The notes under the pieces were generated by a model. It was not told the origin of the DNA. It saw only the letters and a program-made list of their open reading frames with translations, and did not search any database. Both the position numbers and the translations under genes were made by a program. From Amia ocellicauda (Eukaryota > Chordata > Actinopteri > Amiiformes > Amiidae), in the NCBI RefSeq assembly GCF_036373705.1, contig NC_089869.1, positions 14,519,676-14,583,675 on the forward strand: a stretch of 64,000 bases of DNA, written 5' to 3'. This document shows positions 12,201 to 23,100 of this stretch, piece by piece (the first letter of the stretch is position 1; each line of letters begins with the position of its first letter).

Positions 12201-14581
12201 AATAATTATAATTAAATAAAAATCATGAACTTGTTTCAGGTTTGGTCCAGGAGGTGCTATGATGGACAGTTTGAACTTCAAAGTGCTTTGCTCTGGAGCA
12301 ATATCAATGTGTCTATTTTAAGTTAAAGTATTTTAAGCAAAATTTCCGCTGTGGGAAAAAGCTTTACAAATCTGCCTATTAATGTTTAACATTTGTGAGA
12401 TATGCTTACTCTTAGCAGTTTAAATCCTCTCTTCTAATGCGGAAGAAATCTTTAAGCCTTTTCTGCTGAAGTTAAAACCCTTCACCTGCTTCATCACACA
12501 GATCTGAGATATTCCCACTGGTAATAATTCCCCAACCACTGTGACCCTTACAAAATCATAGGTATGAGCTCTCCAGACTAGGTGAACTATATTTTTGTTT
12601 TCAATTTGCCTATAAAGATTTACAGGGTGCATTACCACACTTTCTCAATCACTTTATAAATCAATAGGTGTGTCATTACAGATTAACTTTCAAAACCTCT
12701 CTGGGTTTTGTGGTTGATATACAAATTGCCTCTTATGTACAACCTACTTTAATTAGCCAGTTGTCTTGTCAATGATTAATCTTAAATAAATGCTAAATAA
12801 GTAATGTATCATAGTATAATACAGGTGCAAATAAAAGAGTGTATACATATGAATAAGTAGAATAAGTGAAATACAGAAAAGCATAGTAAAACCATGTAAA
12901 CTTCCAAAAGTTTATAAAACTGCTTTCACTGAACAGATAATTCAGAGTTTACACATGAATAGTGTTTTATTTATTTTTTAATTGCAGCTATCTTCTGGGA
13001 TGTGGAGTAAAATTCATCATGGGGCATCAGATTCTTAGCTCAAGCTGACAGAAAAGATTAGTTAATGATTAGTTAAAAAGGACTGCACTGAACCATTGAG
13101 GGTTTTTTCATTATTATTTTTTATTATAATCTCAAAGCAGCATTGGAAGAATTACGGATAAGTACATCTGTCCCTTGTTGCTTGTTTGCACACACATTTT
13201 CATTAACCTTGATCATATTAAGGCAAACCTGCCTCCGTCTGCATCACCACAAGGACATTTCCACCAATTAAATTGATGCTTCCCTCGACAGCGTGAGAAT
13301 ATAAGGATCCTTATTACAGTTTTTTTCTCAACCACACAGCTATTAACAACAGGTGCAACACTAGCTCTGGATGTCGACAAAATGCTTTGCTGTGAATTAA
13401 TCACAATTCAAGCAGTAAATTAAGTTCTTATGTGTAAGATTAAGATACAGTTTAAGATTAAGCCGATCTTGATAAACATATCATCACATGATGTGACATG
13501 ATTCCAGTGTGACTTTGTAAGCATCACATCTGTATTCAGAACCATTCGAAAAGGATGCAAAGGTCTAATAACATCTGGGGAGAGAATGATAGGGGGCACA
13601 CATCAAACAAGCACCCCAGCAGTATAACAGCAGTGAGCTTGCAGTATGGGTTTGTCACCACAGAGCAGATAAACGTCCCTGCTGACTTTAGATCCAGTGA
13701 CCAAGGTAAATGTTGTCTCATGGATATTTAAGGCACAGCTCAGAATAATTCAAAACTCTTCTATATTATGAATTTATATTGAACATTTCAGTTCACAGCT
13801 TGAAGACTGGCCAAAGAATAAATAAATCGAATACTCCTCTCAGCATTTCATGATACAACCCCAGGAGGTTTTTAATTCAAATCCCCCCAAAATGCCAACA
13901 AACTGTTGTAATCAAGCCTTCTGATTTTGAACTCAACACCTGATTGATTCAGTCAGTCATCTGATCCACAAATCTGTGATTACATTTTCATGAGGACTTC
14001 ACCTCTATTGTTCTGTGCTGAGGCTGTGAGGAGGACCTGTGCTTTCAGGTGTCTTCAATTGGATGTCCAGAGAATGTGGGGAAAAGATAATGCCTGAGTT
14101 GTGAACTCTGTCGGAGGTTGTGATTTTCTGCCAGACTGTGGATTATTAGACAAGTGCTCAGCGAAGATAAAAAGGGGTCTCTCATCCATCTGGATTGACA
14201 GTAATTGACACACAGGATTTCAAAAAAGCCCATTCTTGATGTTTATCCATAAACACAGTATCAGGACATAACACTCCAAAATTACATAAATCCTGCTGAT
14301 AATTGGATCCTTTGAGTGTAGCACAGCTGAGCCACTGGTTGTACCGCATCAGGAACGGTTCTGGAAGAAAATAGGATAATTTGGCCAACCTATTCTCAGT
14401 GTTTGTGTCCAAATGAAAAACAAGTGTCTGTTACCAATCTACATTTACCAAAGCACCCCATTTATGTGGATCTGTGCTGCAAAAAGATCCGATCTCTGTG
14501 ATCATGTGATGTTAGAAATTGCTTCAGAGATGCATTTTGCCATAATAATAATCATAATAATTAATGATAAATATTAATAAC

Positions 14582-14634
<53 letters not shown>

Positions 14635-16800
14635 AATTAATATAAACTAATGATTAATTGTTAAAGAAAATGTACATTTCTTTACCCTGGGAGATGGAGA
14701 ATTGTTGGTTCATTGGTTGGTTAAGAGAAAAAAAGTAAATCAAATATATATCTTATAGCGGTGCCCATGTTCTGAGCAGTATTACCTTCGAGCTTACAGA
14801 ATAACTGGTGTGGGCAGGAGAACACCGTCTTGAGATATGAAAGAAATGTGGTTGAGGGAAACTTGATTAGGATATGAGTCTCTCTCTCTCTCTCTGCCTC
14901 ATGGAGCTCATAAAACGCAGCAGCTCTTGACAAATGAATGGTGTCATTATTTAGAATATAGTCAATTAGAATGAATGTCTGGCTGTTGCTTTGTTCTGCA
15001 CTCGGAGACTTGCTGCTCCGGAAGGCTTCCAAAAAAGATCCCTCATTCAGACAGTGAAAAGAGCGGTGCTGTTTCATCCTGAGCTGAAGGTTAATGTGCT
15101 GCACTGCACACCGGGGCTTTTATTAGAGACTTCAGCTTACCATAGTTAACACCTGTGTAATGTATGGCTGTGGATTGCTCTTCACAAACAGGAATGATTA
15201 CTCCTTGTTTCTTTACATGTTCCTACTCATGTTTACAACTTGAAACATATTTTTTTCATGAGCCTGTTTTGCCTTGCTTTGTTGGATCATGGTTCAATGT
15301 TATAAATCCACACCTGTGGATGAATTCCCCTTCGGACCACATTAGTGTTTGTGCTGAACAGGACTGGAAGCACAGAGCAACACAGTGAGGCAGGGTGGGG
15401 TGTGGGGGAGACATCTGTAGATACTGTATACTAATAACATTACAGAGAGGAGTTTTGTCCTCATAAAAGAGTTTGTAAAACCAGGAGGAGCAGATTTATT
15501 AAGACTGATCGATCAAACTCTGAATCCTGTCACCTCCTCCTGCAGATCAATAGCACACACTTAAAAATGTCACTGTGTTGTCACTCAAACTCTTGTTTTT
15601 CATTGTCACGTTCTTCCAGCCCTCCCTACATTGCTGTTCATAACATCTCAGTAGCTATTGAGGTGGCTAAAATATCTATACTCAGCCCTGCTCTCACACT
15701 ACTCAATGGTCTTGGGCCAGTACTGTTTTGTGTTTTTTTTCTACCCAAATACAATTCTGCTGCTGCTTTTGCCAGTTATTAATTAGGGCTACTTTGTACC
15801 TCAATAATCTGTATAGAGTTATAGTGATATTTAGTTCAATATCAGTGGTTAGTGATATTTCAACTAAGATATGGATAAATAACTTGTGTTGGAAGAAGAG
15901 AATAAACACATCACACAGTGTATTATTTAAATGCTATCGCTTTCCTCTGAGAAAAGACACCCCTCTGTACAGAAGAATAGTGAAATACTGCCATGAACTC
16001 TCAAAACATCCTGTTTATTGTGCTTAAGAGCATGCAACCAAAATCATTTTGGATACATGCCTTCTGGCTCCAATAATAGCTGGTTTGTGTTTTGTGTATG
16101 TGGAACAATCTTTCTGCCTATTGCAATGAACTGCAAAAGAGAAGGACATCAATAATCACTCAGAGAGGAAGTGAACAATTGTGATTTCTGCCACAATTAT
16201 ACAGCTTGGATCAGTCACATCTTTTATGCAACACTGACATCTACTGGAAAGTCAGTGTAACTTAGTTTAGTTATTAGGGTTAGGCTTAGAGCTAGGCTGG
16301 GAGTCTAACCTCTACAGGTTCTCATAAGCAACAGGCCATTATAACTGTATTGGGCTTTTACCCTTTGGTCCAATACTAGAAGGATTAGGGTCAACATCCA
16401 TTTTACAGGCCAGGGCACAGTAAAGGTAGGTTTAGGTACTGTTAAGGCTATAGTAAGGATTAAAGCTAAAACCAAAAAATACAGAGTGCTATATATCTCA
16501 GGGCTTTGCAAAAGTATTCAGATCCCTCACCAATTCACTCATATTACCGAATTACAAATGGTACAAATGTGTTCAACTAACTGCAAATGCAAGTACAGAC
16601 ATGTTTCTTAAACCGCACTCTCTCTCACACGAAGTCAAAGCCATCATTTGTACAAACACCACATACTGCAAGCATGTAGTTTGCCCAGCGAGTGTCCTTC
16701 ATAAAAATTAATGAACATCTTAATATATAGGATTGTGCAGGACACGATATAAGCTTAGTTTATGAACTGCCCGGTTAACCTAACAGTCAGTCTGTCTAGA
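9300..16800. other. Intergenic, no gene recognised
   Basis: Long AT-rich stretch without convincing genes. A 107-codon minus-strand frame at 9525-9848 has a pyrimidine tract plus CAG near 9720 that could serve as a splice acceptor, but it matches nothing I recognise. A 127-codon frame at 14721-15104 includes a CT microsatellite and is probably chance. Microsatellites occur at 14.58 kb (AAT) and 14.88 kb (TC). Confidence 0.5.
14578..14632. repeat. (AAT)n microsatellite
   Basis: About eighteen near-perfect AAT triplets in a row, embedded in a longer AAT/ATT-rich stretch beginning near 14540. Confidence 0.95.
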
Positions 16801-16801
16801 G

Positions 16802-18637
16802 CAGTGGTTCTCAAACCTTTTTAACCAAGTACCACCCCTGATCAAACCAAATCATCCAAGTACCACCTACAAGTCACCTTCTCATAGGAACCACAGAAAA
16901 TCTCAATGAGTGCACGCACACACCTACACAAATAATAAAAACAGCACTGAGCATTTTAGTGAGAGGGGTGAGCCTGTTTAGCCGAGGAAAGCCTTGCAAT
17001 GTCAGGGACTAGGGCAGTGAGCTTCAAACGCAGATCTGAATCGGCATTCATTTCGTTGCGATACTTTGTCTTGATTGCAGTGAGAGCAGAGAAACATTTC
17101 TAGCAAAGATAGGTAGTAGCAAAAGGCATCAAAAACCCCACACCCTTTAATGAGAGGGCTGGGCAGTCACTCTGTCTTTGGATCCAGAGGTTCAACAGTG
17201 ACAGTTATTTAAATTCTGACATCAAAGTATCATCAGATGTTAACTCGAGCAACTTCTCCTGCACATGACAGATCCTCGGGTATTCCCGTGACATTAACAG
17301 TAAAAGGGTTCCTGATCCACTCTGGTGTGGCCTCTACTAGATAATACTCTGATAACTGTTCTTCCAATGACAAAAGGTGCACAAAAATCACATCACAAAC
17401 TGCAGCAGTAGAGAAACTGGGAAAGAAGAGACATTGCCTGCCTTGATTTTATTAACAGAAAGCTGCAGCTTTTTCTTCATAGCTGTGATCTTGTCAGACT
17501 CGTCAAAAATTGTTAAAGAGATCCCCTGCAGTCCCATATTCAGCTCATTCAAACATGAGAATATATCAGCCAGGTAGGCTAATTGTACCAGCTATACTGG
17601 ATCATCAAATAGACTTGCCAAAGGAGGTTTCTGGTCATGAAGAAACATCTGCACCTCGGAGTGCAGTTCATAATGCCTTGTGAGCCTCTGCCCCTTGATA
17701 ACCATCTCACTTCAGTATGTAGCAAAAGCTGCACATGTTCACTGCCCATTTCATTACAAAGCACACTGAACAGACGTGACTTCATTGGTCGGGATTTGAT
17801 AAAATTCACTACTTTGACAGCAGAGTCTAGCGCAGATTTTAAATCCTCAGGCATTTTCTTGACTGCCAGTGCCTCGCGACGGTGCATGCTGCAGTGCATC
17901 CCCTTCACATCCAGAGCGACCTCTGTAATCTGTGCAACTACACTGATGTGTTGGCCTGTCATCGCTCTGACACCGTCTGTACAAACTCAGACACATTTTT
18001 TCCAATCAATGCCACTCTCTTCGATAAATTAATTAATTCAGAAGAAAAATATGCTCCCCTGTAGTTCTTGTTGGTAGCAGCTTACATAACAGAAAGTCCT
18101 CATTGGACGTGCCCTCAAACTCATATCTAATATAAACGTGCAAATTGGCCAAATCAGCAACATCAGTAGACTCATCTAATTGTAGTGAAAAGCATCTGCT
18201 CATCTAAATGCGCTTTATCAGTGTACTTCTGATATCATCTGCCATGTCAATAATTCTGCGAGTGACTGTCATTCGAAAGGGGCACCAGCTCCTTAGTTGA
18301 TTTTTGCAAGGTATTTATTTTCGATTGTTCTATTGGCAAATGTGGCGCTAAACTGTCTCTCTGAAAGCTCGAGCATGGAATACTCCAGTATTAGCGCGTG
18401 CAGTACCGACGTAGCTAACAGGAACTTAATAGACATAATAAACATTTTTTAATAAAATACAAAATATGAAAACCCGTCTCAAGCTTTGTTAAACAAATTC
18501 AATACATTACAAATTAAGAATTTACATATATATATATATTTTTTTTTTTAATTGCAAATTTTTCTGTTCACACAATAAATTACAGGGTAGTCTGGCATAC
18601 CACCAGTGGTAAGCGTACCACAGTTTGAGAACCACTG
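16802..18637 (-). mobile_element. hAT (Charlie-like) DNA transposon, decayed
   Basis: The left end reads CAGTGGTTCTCAAAC and the right end is its inverted counterpart GTTTGAGAACCACTG, the classic terminal inverted repeat of hAT/Charlie-type elements. About 1.84 kb separates them. The minus strand between them encodes remains of a hAT transposase, described separately. The flanking eight bases (GTCTAGAG against GTCTTAAC, if the terminal G is shared) match only partly, so the target duplication is uncertain. The element directly adjoins the GC-rich exon-like locus starting near 18.64 kb. Confidence 0.9.
17150..18220 (-). pseudogene. hAT transposase pseudogene, ZBED5/SCAND3/FAM200-like
   Basis: Read on the minus strand, the region near 18.18-18.05 kb encodes LQLDESTDVADLANLHVYI followed by FLLCKLLPTRTTGEH. 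The frame at 17962-17579 encodes MTGQHISVVAQITEVA, then EALAVKKMPEDLKSALDSAV and LLLHTEVRWLSRGR. These blocks, in this order, are characteristic of the hAT transposase type from which the vertebrate genes ZBED5, SCAND3 and FAM200 were domesticated. Stops and frame changes separate them (for example in front of QANTSV near 17.96 kb), so this copy is dead. No N-terminal BED finger was recognised. Confidence 0.85.
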
Positions 18638-19129
18638 TCTTAACCGATGAGCCCTTTTCCTCCTCCGTTCGATATTGGATGTGTTTTCTAAGTGTTTTTA
18701 TGTCTGTGTTGTATCAGTCCTGTAGCACTGAAGTCACCGACACCATATCGGCCTACGGGGAAGAGCTGGCGGCCCTGTTCCTGTGTGCTTTGAGCACGTG
18801 CAGCTGCCCATTCTGCAGTGCTGCAGTGCAAGGCTGAGCAGCTGTCCGTGCTGCCGCGGGCCGCTGACGCCGCACAGCAGGAACGTCGCAATGGAGACGC
18901 TGGCCGCGATGGTCCCGTTACCCTCCGAGGTGAGTCCCTCCCGTGACAGGCTGCCCCACTAGAGGGGTCAACCACAACAATTCGTGTGCAAGTGTGTTGC
19001 TGCTCTCTGCGAGTGAGATGTGTGTTCATGGTACTGTGCTGTTCTCGTGAAGTGTGTGTTTGTGTTCATGTGCTCCATGTGTGTGCTGATGTGTTATGTG
19101 TGTTTATTGATGTTCCAGCCTGATGCCCT

Positions 19130-19729
19130 TTGAGGCGAGTTCACCGCAGCTGGTGGAGGGGCCCAGACGTCAGTGCAGCTCCCAGCTCCCGGCCCAGCTC
19201 CCAGCACGGATGGTCAGGCGGTCCAGGAGATGGACATGATGACAGGTGCAGCTCTGACCGTCGCGACCTGGTGCTGCTGCTCCTGAGCTGCGTACTGTGG
19301 CAGCTGTGCCCCCTGAGGGATGCAGGAGACCGGGAGCAGCTCTGCAGGTGGGTATCGCTGGAGAGCCAGCTGCTGGAGCAGGCACTGTGGTTGGTGGAGG
19401 GGTCACCGGACCGTAACGACATCTACCTGAGGCTGAGGGAGGGGCCAACACCACACTCTCACACTGACCCCCTGTATGATGTCGTTACTCTTGCTCTGCA
19501 GGATCTGCAGCTCCTTCTGCCCCTAGACCTGAGTCTTGGCGCCCTGGTAGAGAGCCAGGCCCTACGGCTTAGCGTGGTCAGCATGGTGGTCAGGAACCTG
19601 CTGCGCTACGGCAACCCCTATGGCGGCAGATGGGTGAGCCAGCTTGTGGCGCTGCGGTATCTTCATTACGACCAGGATGCCCTCCCCTCTGCCTCCTCCA
19701 GTGTGCCCCGGCCCCAGCGGCGAGTGTGA
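19130..19729 (+). CDS. Candidate exon(s) of unidentified protein, leucine-rich helical region
   Basis: The open frame runs about 200 codons to a TGA at 19727. Its part from about 19256 onward has strong coding texture: RDLVLLLLSCVLWQLCPL, then REQLCRWVSLESQLLEQALW, then DPLYDVVTLALQDLQLLLPL and a segment with VVRNLLRYGNPYGGRWVSQL. It looks like an all-helical globular domain rich in Leu, with hydrophobic residues spaced for packed helices. A candidate acceptor (GATGACAG/GTGCAG) lies at about 19250. Sequence before that reads better in another frame (QLPAPGPAPSTDGQAV), which suggests splicing or a frameshift. No signal peptide or catalytic motif is evident and I cannot assign a family. Confidence 0.4.
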   Translation: MRRVHRSWWRGPDVSAAPSSRPSSQHGWSGGPGDGHDDRCSSDRRDLVLLLLSCVLWQLCPLRDAGDREQLCRWVSLESQLLEQALWLVEGSPDRNDIYLRLREGPTPHSHTDPLYDVVTLALQDLQLLLPLDLSLGALVESQALRLSVVSMVVRNLLRYGNPYGGRWVSQLVALRYLHYDQDALPSASSSVPRPQRRV

Positions 19730-19833
19730 GCACCGTGCTGCTCCACTGACGTGGTCCAGTGCTGTGCAGCCCTGAACACAGAGGGGACAGGGAGCAGCAG
19801 GCCAGCGCCCAGACAACAACCAGCAATGTCAGG

Positions 19834-20001
19834 GACAGGAGGATGTCTCTGCCTGTTGCGCCGGAGCCGAGTGACATTGAGTATGAGGAGCCACTGCCCC
19901 CCAGCCTGGCTGTGTTGCCCACTGAGGTACGGCCCTCCAGGTGGCAGAGGGTCCACAGCTTCTTTTCCCGGTTCCCGGACGCCGTCTCCCAACTGTGCTG
20001 G
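19834..20001 (+). CDS. Candidate exon of unidentified protein
   Basis: A plus-strand frame reads SLPVAPEPSDIEYEEPLP, then VLPTEVRPSRWQRVHSFFS and RFPDAVSQLCW, and ends at a good donor (TGG/GTGAGG, GT at 20002). The composition, acidic then proline-rich then amphipathic, is protein-like and distinct from the flanking repeats. A second donor at 20055 would extend a different frame. The start of the exon is not fixed, because several AG dinucleotides precede it. Confidence 0.35.
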
Positions 20002-20342
20002 GTGAGGGGGGCGTGGGCGTGATGGAGTCAGGCCTGTCTGCGTCGGCTGCCCAGGTGAGTTTTAAGGTCTGAATGGCTCCGACATTTTAATGTCGCTATC
20101 AAGTCATAGACTGAAATTTGTTAACAATTAATATAATGGGTTGAGGTAATTTTGTCACTGGCATGATTTAATTGCGTATTGTGTACTCTACTGAGAAGTA
20201 ATGCAACAGATAATTGTTTATGTATTTGATATGATAAGTGTGTAGTCATAGATGTGTCTGTGTCTGTCTGTGAAATTGGGTCACACTGCTAGGAGTGAGG
20301 GGCATTGCAGAACTTCAAGACACTGCTTCTTTTTAAGCTTTA

Positions 20343-20555
20343 GATCCAGGTAAGAGACCAGCTGTCGGGGACATCAAGGAAGAAGTGGTTAGCGCTTCAT
20401 CGACCCCAGAGTCGACCCACGAAGAATCACACCACCTGCGGCCAGATGGGGATGCTTTCAGTGACCCCAGGCTGGTGCCCTGGCATGAAGGCGGCCTGGA
20501 TTGCCCACCCTGTAAAAGCGCTGTGAACCAGAGGAGACTCCAGTCAAGAAGGATC
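20343..20555 (+). CDS. Candidate exon 5' part, split by hAT insertion
   Basis: After a candidate acceptor (AAGCTTTAG/ATCCAG) the frame reads GDIKEEVVSASSTPESTHEE and continues to 20555, where a hAT element begins. Exon-like sequence resumes on the far side of that element. In a neighbouring frame the last bases read PEETPVKKEP, which is the frame that stays open after the insertion. IKEE and VKKEP both fit the psi-K-x-E sumoylation pattern common in nuclear regulators, but such short motifs also occur by chance. Confidence 0.35.
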
Positions 20556-21966
20556 AGGGTTCCCACGGAAATCAGATTTTTTTTTCCATGACTTTTCCAT
20601 GATCATTTTTTGATTTTTCCATGACTGAATTATTTATTCATTTACAACAAAATTGCTGGAAATAAAATAATTGATATTGATATACACAATAGGAAAGAAC
20701 CACATAATCAGCTTTTGTCATGATGGCCTCCTCCCCTTACAGCCATCCAATCCACCCACTTTAATAAAACATGCTACCATCAACTAATAAAGACTACATG
20801 ATTAAACCTAGTACTATCTGATCAATGTATATGTAGTATAAATGTTAATTACAGTAGAAACTATTATTATTATTTATTTCTTGGCAGATGCCCTTATCCA
20901 GGGTGACTTACAAAATATAAGCGCAATACAAAGTGCAAAAAACATTACAAATTCAAATTTCAGTTGCAGTAGTCCAGGTAGGAGAGGACCAGGGTCTGGA
21001 CGAGCAGCCAAGTCAAGTAGTCATTGAGGAAGGGTCGGATTCGGCATATGTTCCTCAGGAAGAATCTGCAGGTGTGTGTCAGTGTGGTGATGTGCTGGGT
21101 GTAGGAGAGCACAGGATTGAGGGTGACTCCTAGGTTCTTTGTGGAAGAAGAAGGAGAGAGTTAGGTGGATTCCAAGGGGATTGAGATGGAGAGATCATCA
21201 GAAGGTGAGGAAGAGTGGGAAAGAGAAGATCCGACTTGGAGAGGCTGAGCTTGCGGTGGTGCAAGTGCATCCAGGCGGAGATAGCAGACAAGCAGGAAGA
21301 GATGCGAGAGGGAATGAGAGGGTCAGAGGGGGGAAAAGACAGGACGATCTGTGCATCATCTGCATAAAAGTGGTAGGAGAAACCATGGGATGCCAATGAG
21401 GGGGCCCATGGAGCGAGTGTAGAGAGAGAACAGGAGGGGGCCCAGGATGGAGTCTTGGGGTACGCCTGTGAGGTGAGGTTGGGGGGTGGATGAGGATGCT
21501 CAGAATCTACACAAGTACTGTGAATTTACAGGCTGAATGGTCAGATTCTGATGAGAATTATGTAAATTTGTAGTACAAGAACGCAACCAATTATCTTGAG
21601 AGTCTGGGCAGAATGCTGAAAGTCTGCGTGTTGTGAACGCACCAAGCTTCTTTGTGTTGCTATATGGTTATAAGAGTTGTGCTTAGCGTATATGCGCTTC
21701 ACACGGACTCTCCCAAGACTTGGAAATCCCTGTGTACATAATTTCAGCATAGACCACTGTGTACCATGACATTCATAATAACCACATGTATTACAGAATA
21801 CATAGTAAAAGGAAGCATTGAACAGGATTTCATACAATTTCATTCTAGACCATAAAACTGTAACTTTGTATCAGAGTGCACATTATGTTGTAAATGGGTT
21901 TTACTGTGTATATGTGTAGTGATTTTCCATGACTTTTCCAGGATTTTCCATGACCGTGGGAACCCT
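20556..21966. mobile_element. Non-autonomous hAT element carrying an L2 LINE
   Basis: The ends form an inverted repeat: AGGGTTCCCACGG at 20556 and CCGTGGGAACCCT ending at 21966. Both are followed inward by repeated TTTTCCATGACTTTTCCATG-type sequence. The flanking octamers GAAGGATC (20548-20555) and GAAGGAAC (21967-21974) match at seven of eight positions, fitting the 8-bp target duplication of hAT elements. No transposase of its own was found. Most of the interior is an antisense L2-clade LINE fragment (20858-21485), so the LINE was probably inserted into the element. Confidence 0.85.
20858..21485 (-). mobile_element. L2-clade LINE fragment
   Basis: On the minus strand the frame ending near 21130 encodes HGFSYHFYADDAQIVLSF, with the reverse-transcriptase YADD active-site box, followed by SRISSCLSAISAWMHLHH, typical of fish L2-like LINEs. 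Just upstream the translation is degenerate but resembles GVPQGSVLGPLLFSLY. The 3' end at 20858-20905 reads, on the minus strand, GTAAGTCACCCTGGATAAGG, then GCATCTGCCAA and an (AAT)n-like tail, which is the conserved L2 3' terminus. It is 5' truncated with internal loss. Confidence 0.88.
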
Positions 21967-22220
21967 GAAGGAACCTCATGACGAGGCTTGTGTGACCTGG
22001 GAGGCATCTGAGAGGGATGTGTGCACCAGCAAAGGTGAGAACAAGCCGGAGGGTGGGCAGTGTGACTGGTCAAGGCTGGAGACTCTGGAGTCTGCCCCTC
22101 ACAAGAATTCCAGAAACTCCCACTGGAGACGTGCCTCAAAAAGCTGGTCTAAACTGTCTCTAAAGAAAAACCTGGGCATCCAGAGCGCAGCCCAGCAAAG
22201 GCAGAGAGCCTGTGAGCAAA
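21967..22220 (+). CDS. Candidate exon 3' part beyond the hAT insertion
   Basis: Immediately right of the hAT element a frame reads KEPHDEACVTWEASERDV, then SRLETLESAPHKNSRNSHW and RRASKSWSKLSLKKNLGI, ending at a donor (AAA/GTAAGT, GT at 22221). It is open across the whole segment and continuous, apart from the insertion, with PEETPV on the left. The next candidate acceptor (CTCCTCAG near 22341) leads within a few codons (GRRSRDE) to a stop. The region is basic and Ser-rich, and the family is unknown. Confidence 0.35.
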
Positions 22221-22825
22221 GTAAGTATACGCCGTCTATGCCAGTTCTACTGTAACAATGTTTTAATTCAACTGCACAGAGAGGACAAGACCGCTTTAAA
22301 ATCTGGAGGTCCTGAGGTGACGATCGATGGGTTTCTCCTCAGGTGGCCGTCGGTCCCGGGATGAGTAAACGCTCGCTTCTGTTCTACAAGATAGAGGATT
22401 GGCCGTCTTGTGGCAGCCAAGAGGCAGAGACGCTACTGAGAGGAGCTGGGAGCCGACACCGAGCGACCATGCCCTGAGAGAAAGGGAACCCAGGAACCTC
22501 TGGGTGTTGTCCTTGGTGTTCGTGTACCCCCAGTTGTTATAGGTTAGACTCTGCTTTGTGCCTGGTTACAAAGCCTAGCGCAACTCAGGGCCCTGCTGAC
22601 ACCCCATGGCTGTTTTTCTGACAAAGCTGGGCCTTGGTCTATTAGTGGTCTATTAGAAGCTAAGATCTTTTCTTGGGATAGTTCTTTATTATCAACATTT
22701 CATTGAAGGAAGCTCAGCAAAAACAAAGCCACGGTTTCAGCTCATCTTAGAGCCAGGTGGTCGAGGTTGTGCAAAAAGAGGAAGAAAGTCCACCAGGAAG
22801 CCATTGAGTAAGAAACTTACCCCAG

Positions 22826-23100
22826 CAGACTGGACCTTGGAGTGTGAAGAAGCTTTTAGGATCTAAAAGTTTCATTAGCAGAAACTGTAACATTGGCTCA
22901 CCCAGATTTTGAAGTCTTTTATTTTAGCTGTGGATGCGTCATTTGATGGTTTAGGTTTACTTAAGTTTACCCTGGTGAGAAAAAGGCTAAACCTGTTGCG
23001 TTTGCAAGCAAGACACTGACGAGAGCCCAGACTAAATATCCAGCTCACAGGTTAGAGTTTCTTGCATTGAAATGGGCAGTTTGTGAAAAATGTCCCAGCT
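22826..23100 (+). mobile_element. Ty3/gypsy-type pol remnant
   Basis: Across frame breaks the plus strand encodes WTLECEEAFR, then TLAHPDFEVF, then KPVAFASKTLTRAQ and YPAHRLEFLALKWAVCEK. These are the reverse-transcriptase/RNase H junction blocks typical of Ty3/gypsy retrotransposons. Stops and frameshifts lie between them, the fragment is only about 275 bp, and no long terminal repeats were found, so it is an inactive relic. Confidence 0.85.

Larger units (their letters stand above)
18640..22420 (+). other. Unidentified GC-rich, exon-like locus (gene or pseudogene)
   Basis: Between two transposon remnants lies a GC-rich stretch unlike its AT-rich surroundings. It contains several open frames on the plus strand bounded by good splice-site candidates: donors at 18930 (GAG/GTGAGT), 20002 (TGG/GTGAGG), 20055 (CAG/GTGAGT) and 22221 (GTAAGT), and acceptors near 19118 (TTCCAG), 19250, 20341 and 22341 (TCTCCTCAG). 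A polyadenylation signal AATAAA occurs near 23425, but within repeat-rich DNA. The predicted pieces are listed separately. I recognise no family. The reading frame is not continuous across all pieces with the obvious splice sites, and a hAT element sits in the middle of one exon-like piece, so it may be a pseudogene or a retained but disrupted gene. Confidence 0.45.

Noticed and set aside
14721..15104. 127-codon minus-strand frame as a gene
   Set aside because: It spans a TC microsatellite (giving RERE repeats) and has no recognisable domain or homologue that I know.
19141..19992. Several minus-strand frames of 85-110 codons
   Set aside because: Antisense shadows of the GC-rich plus-strand exon-like segments; composition is Ser/Pro/Arg-rich, as expected of reverse frames.
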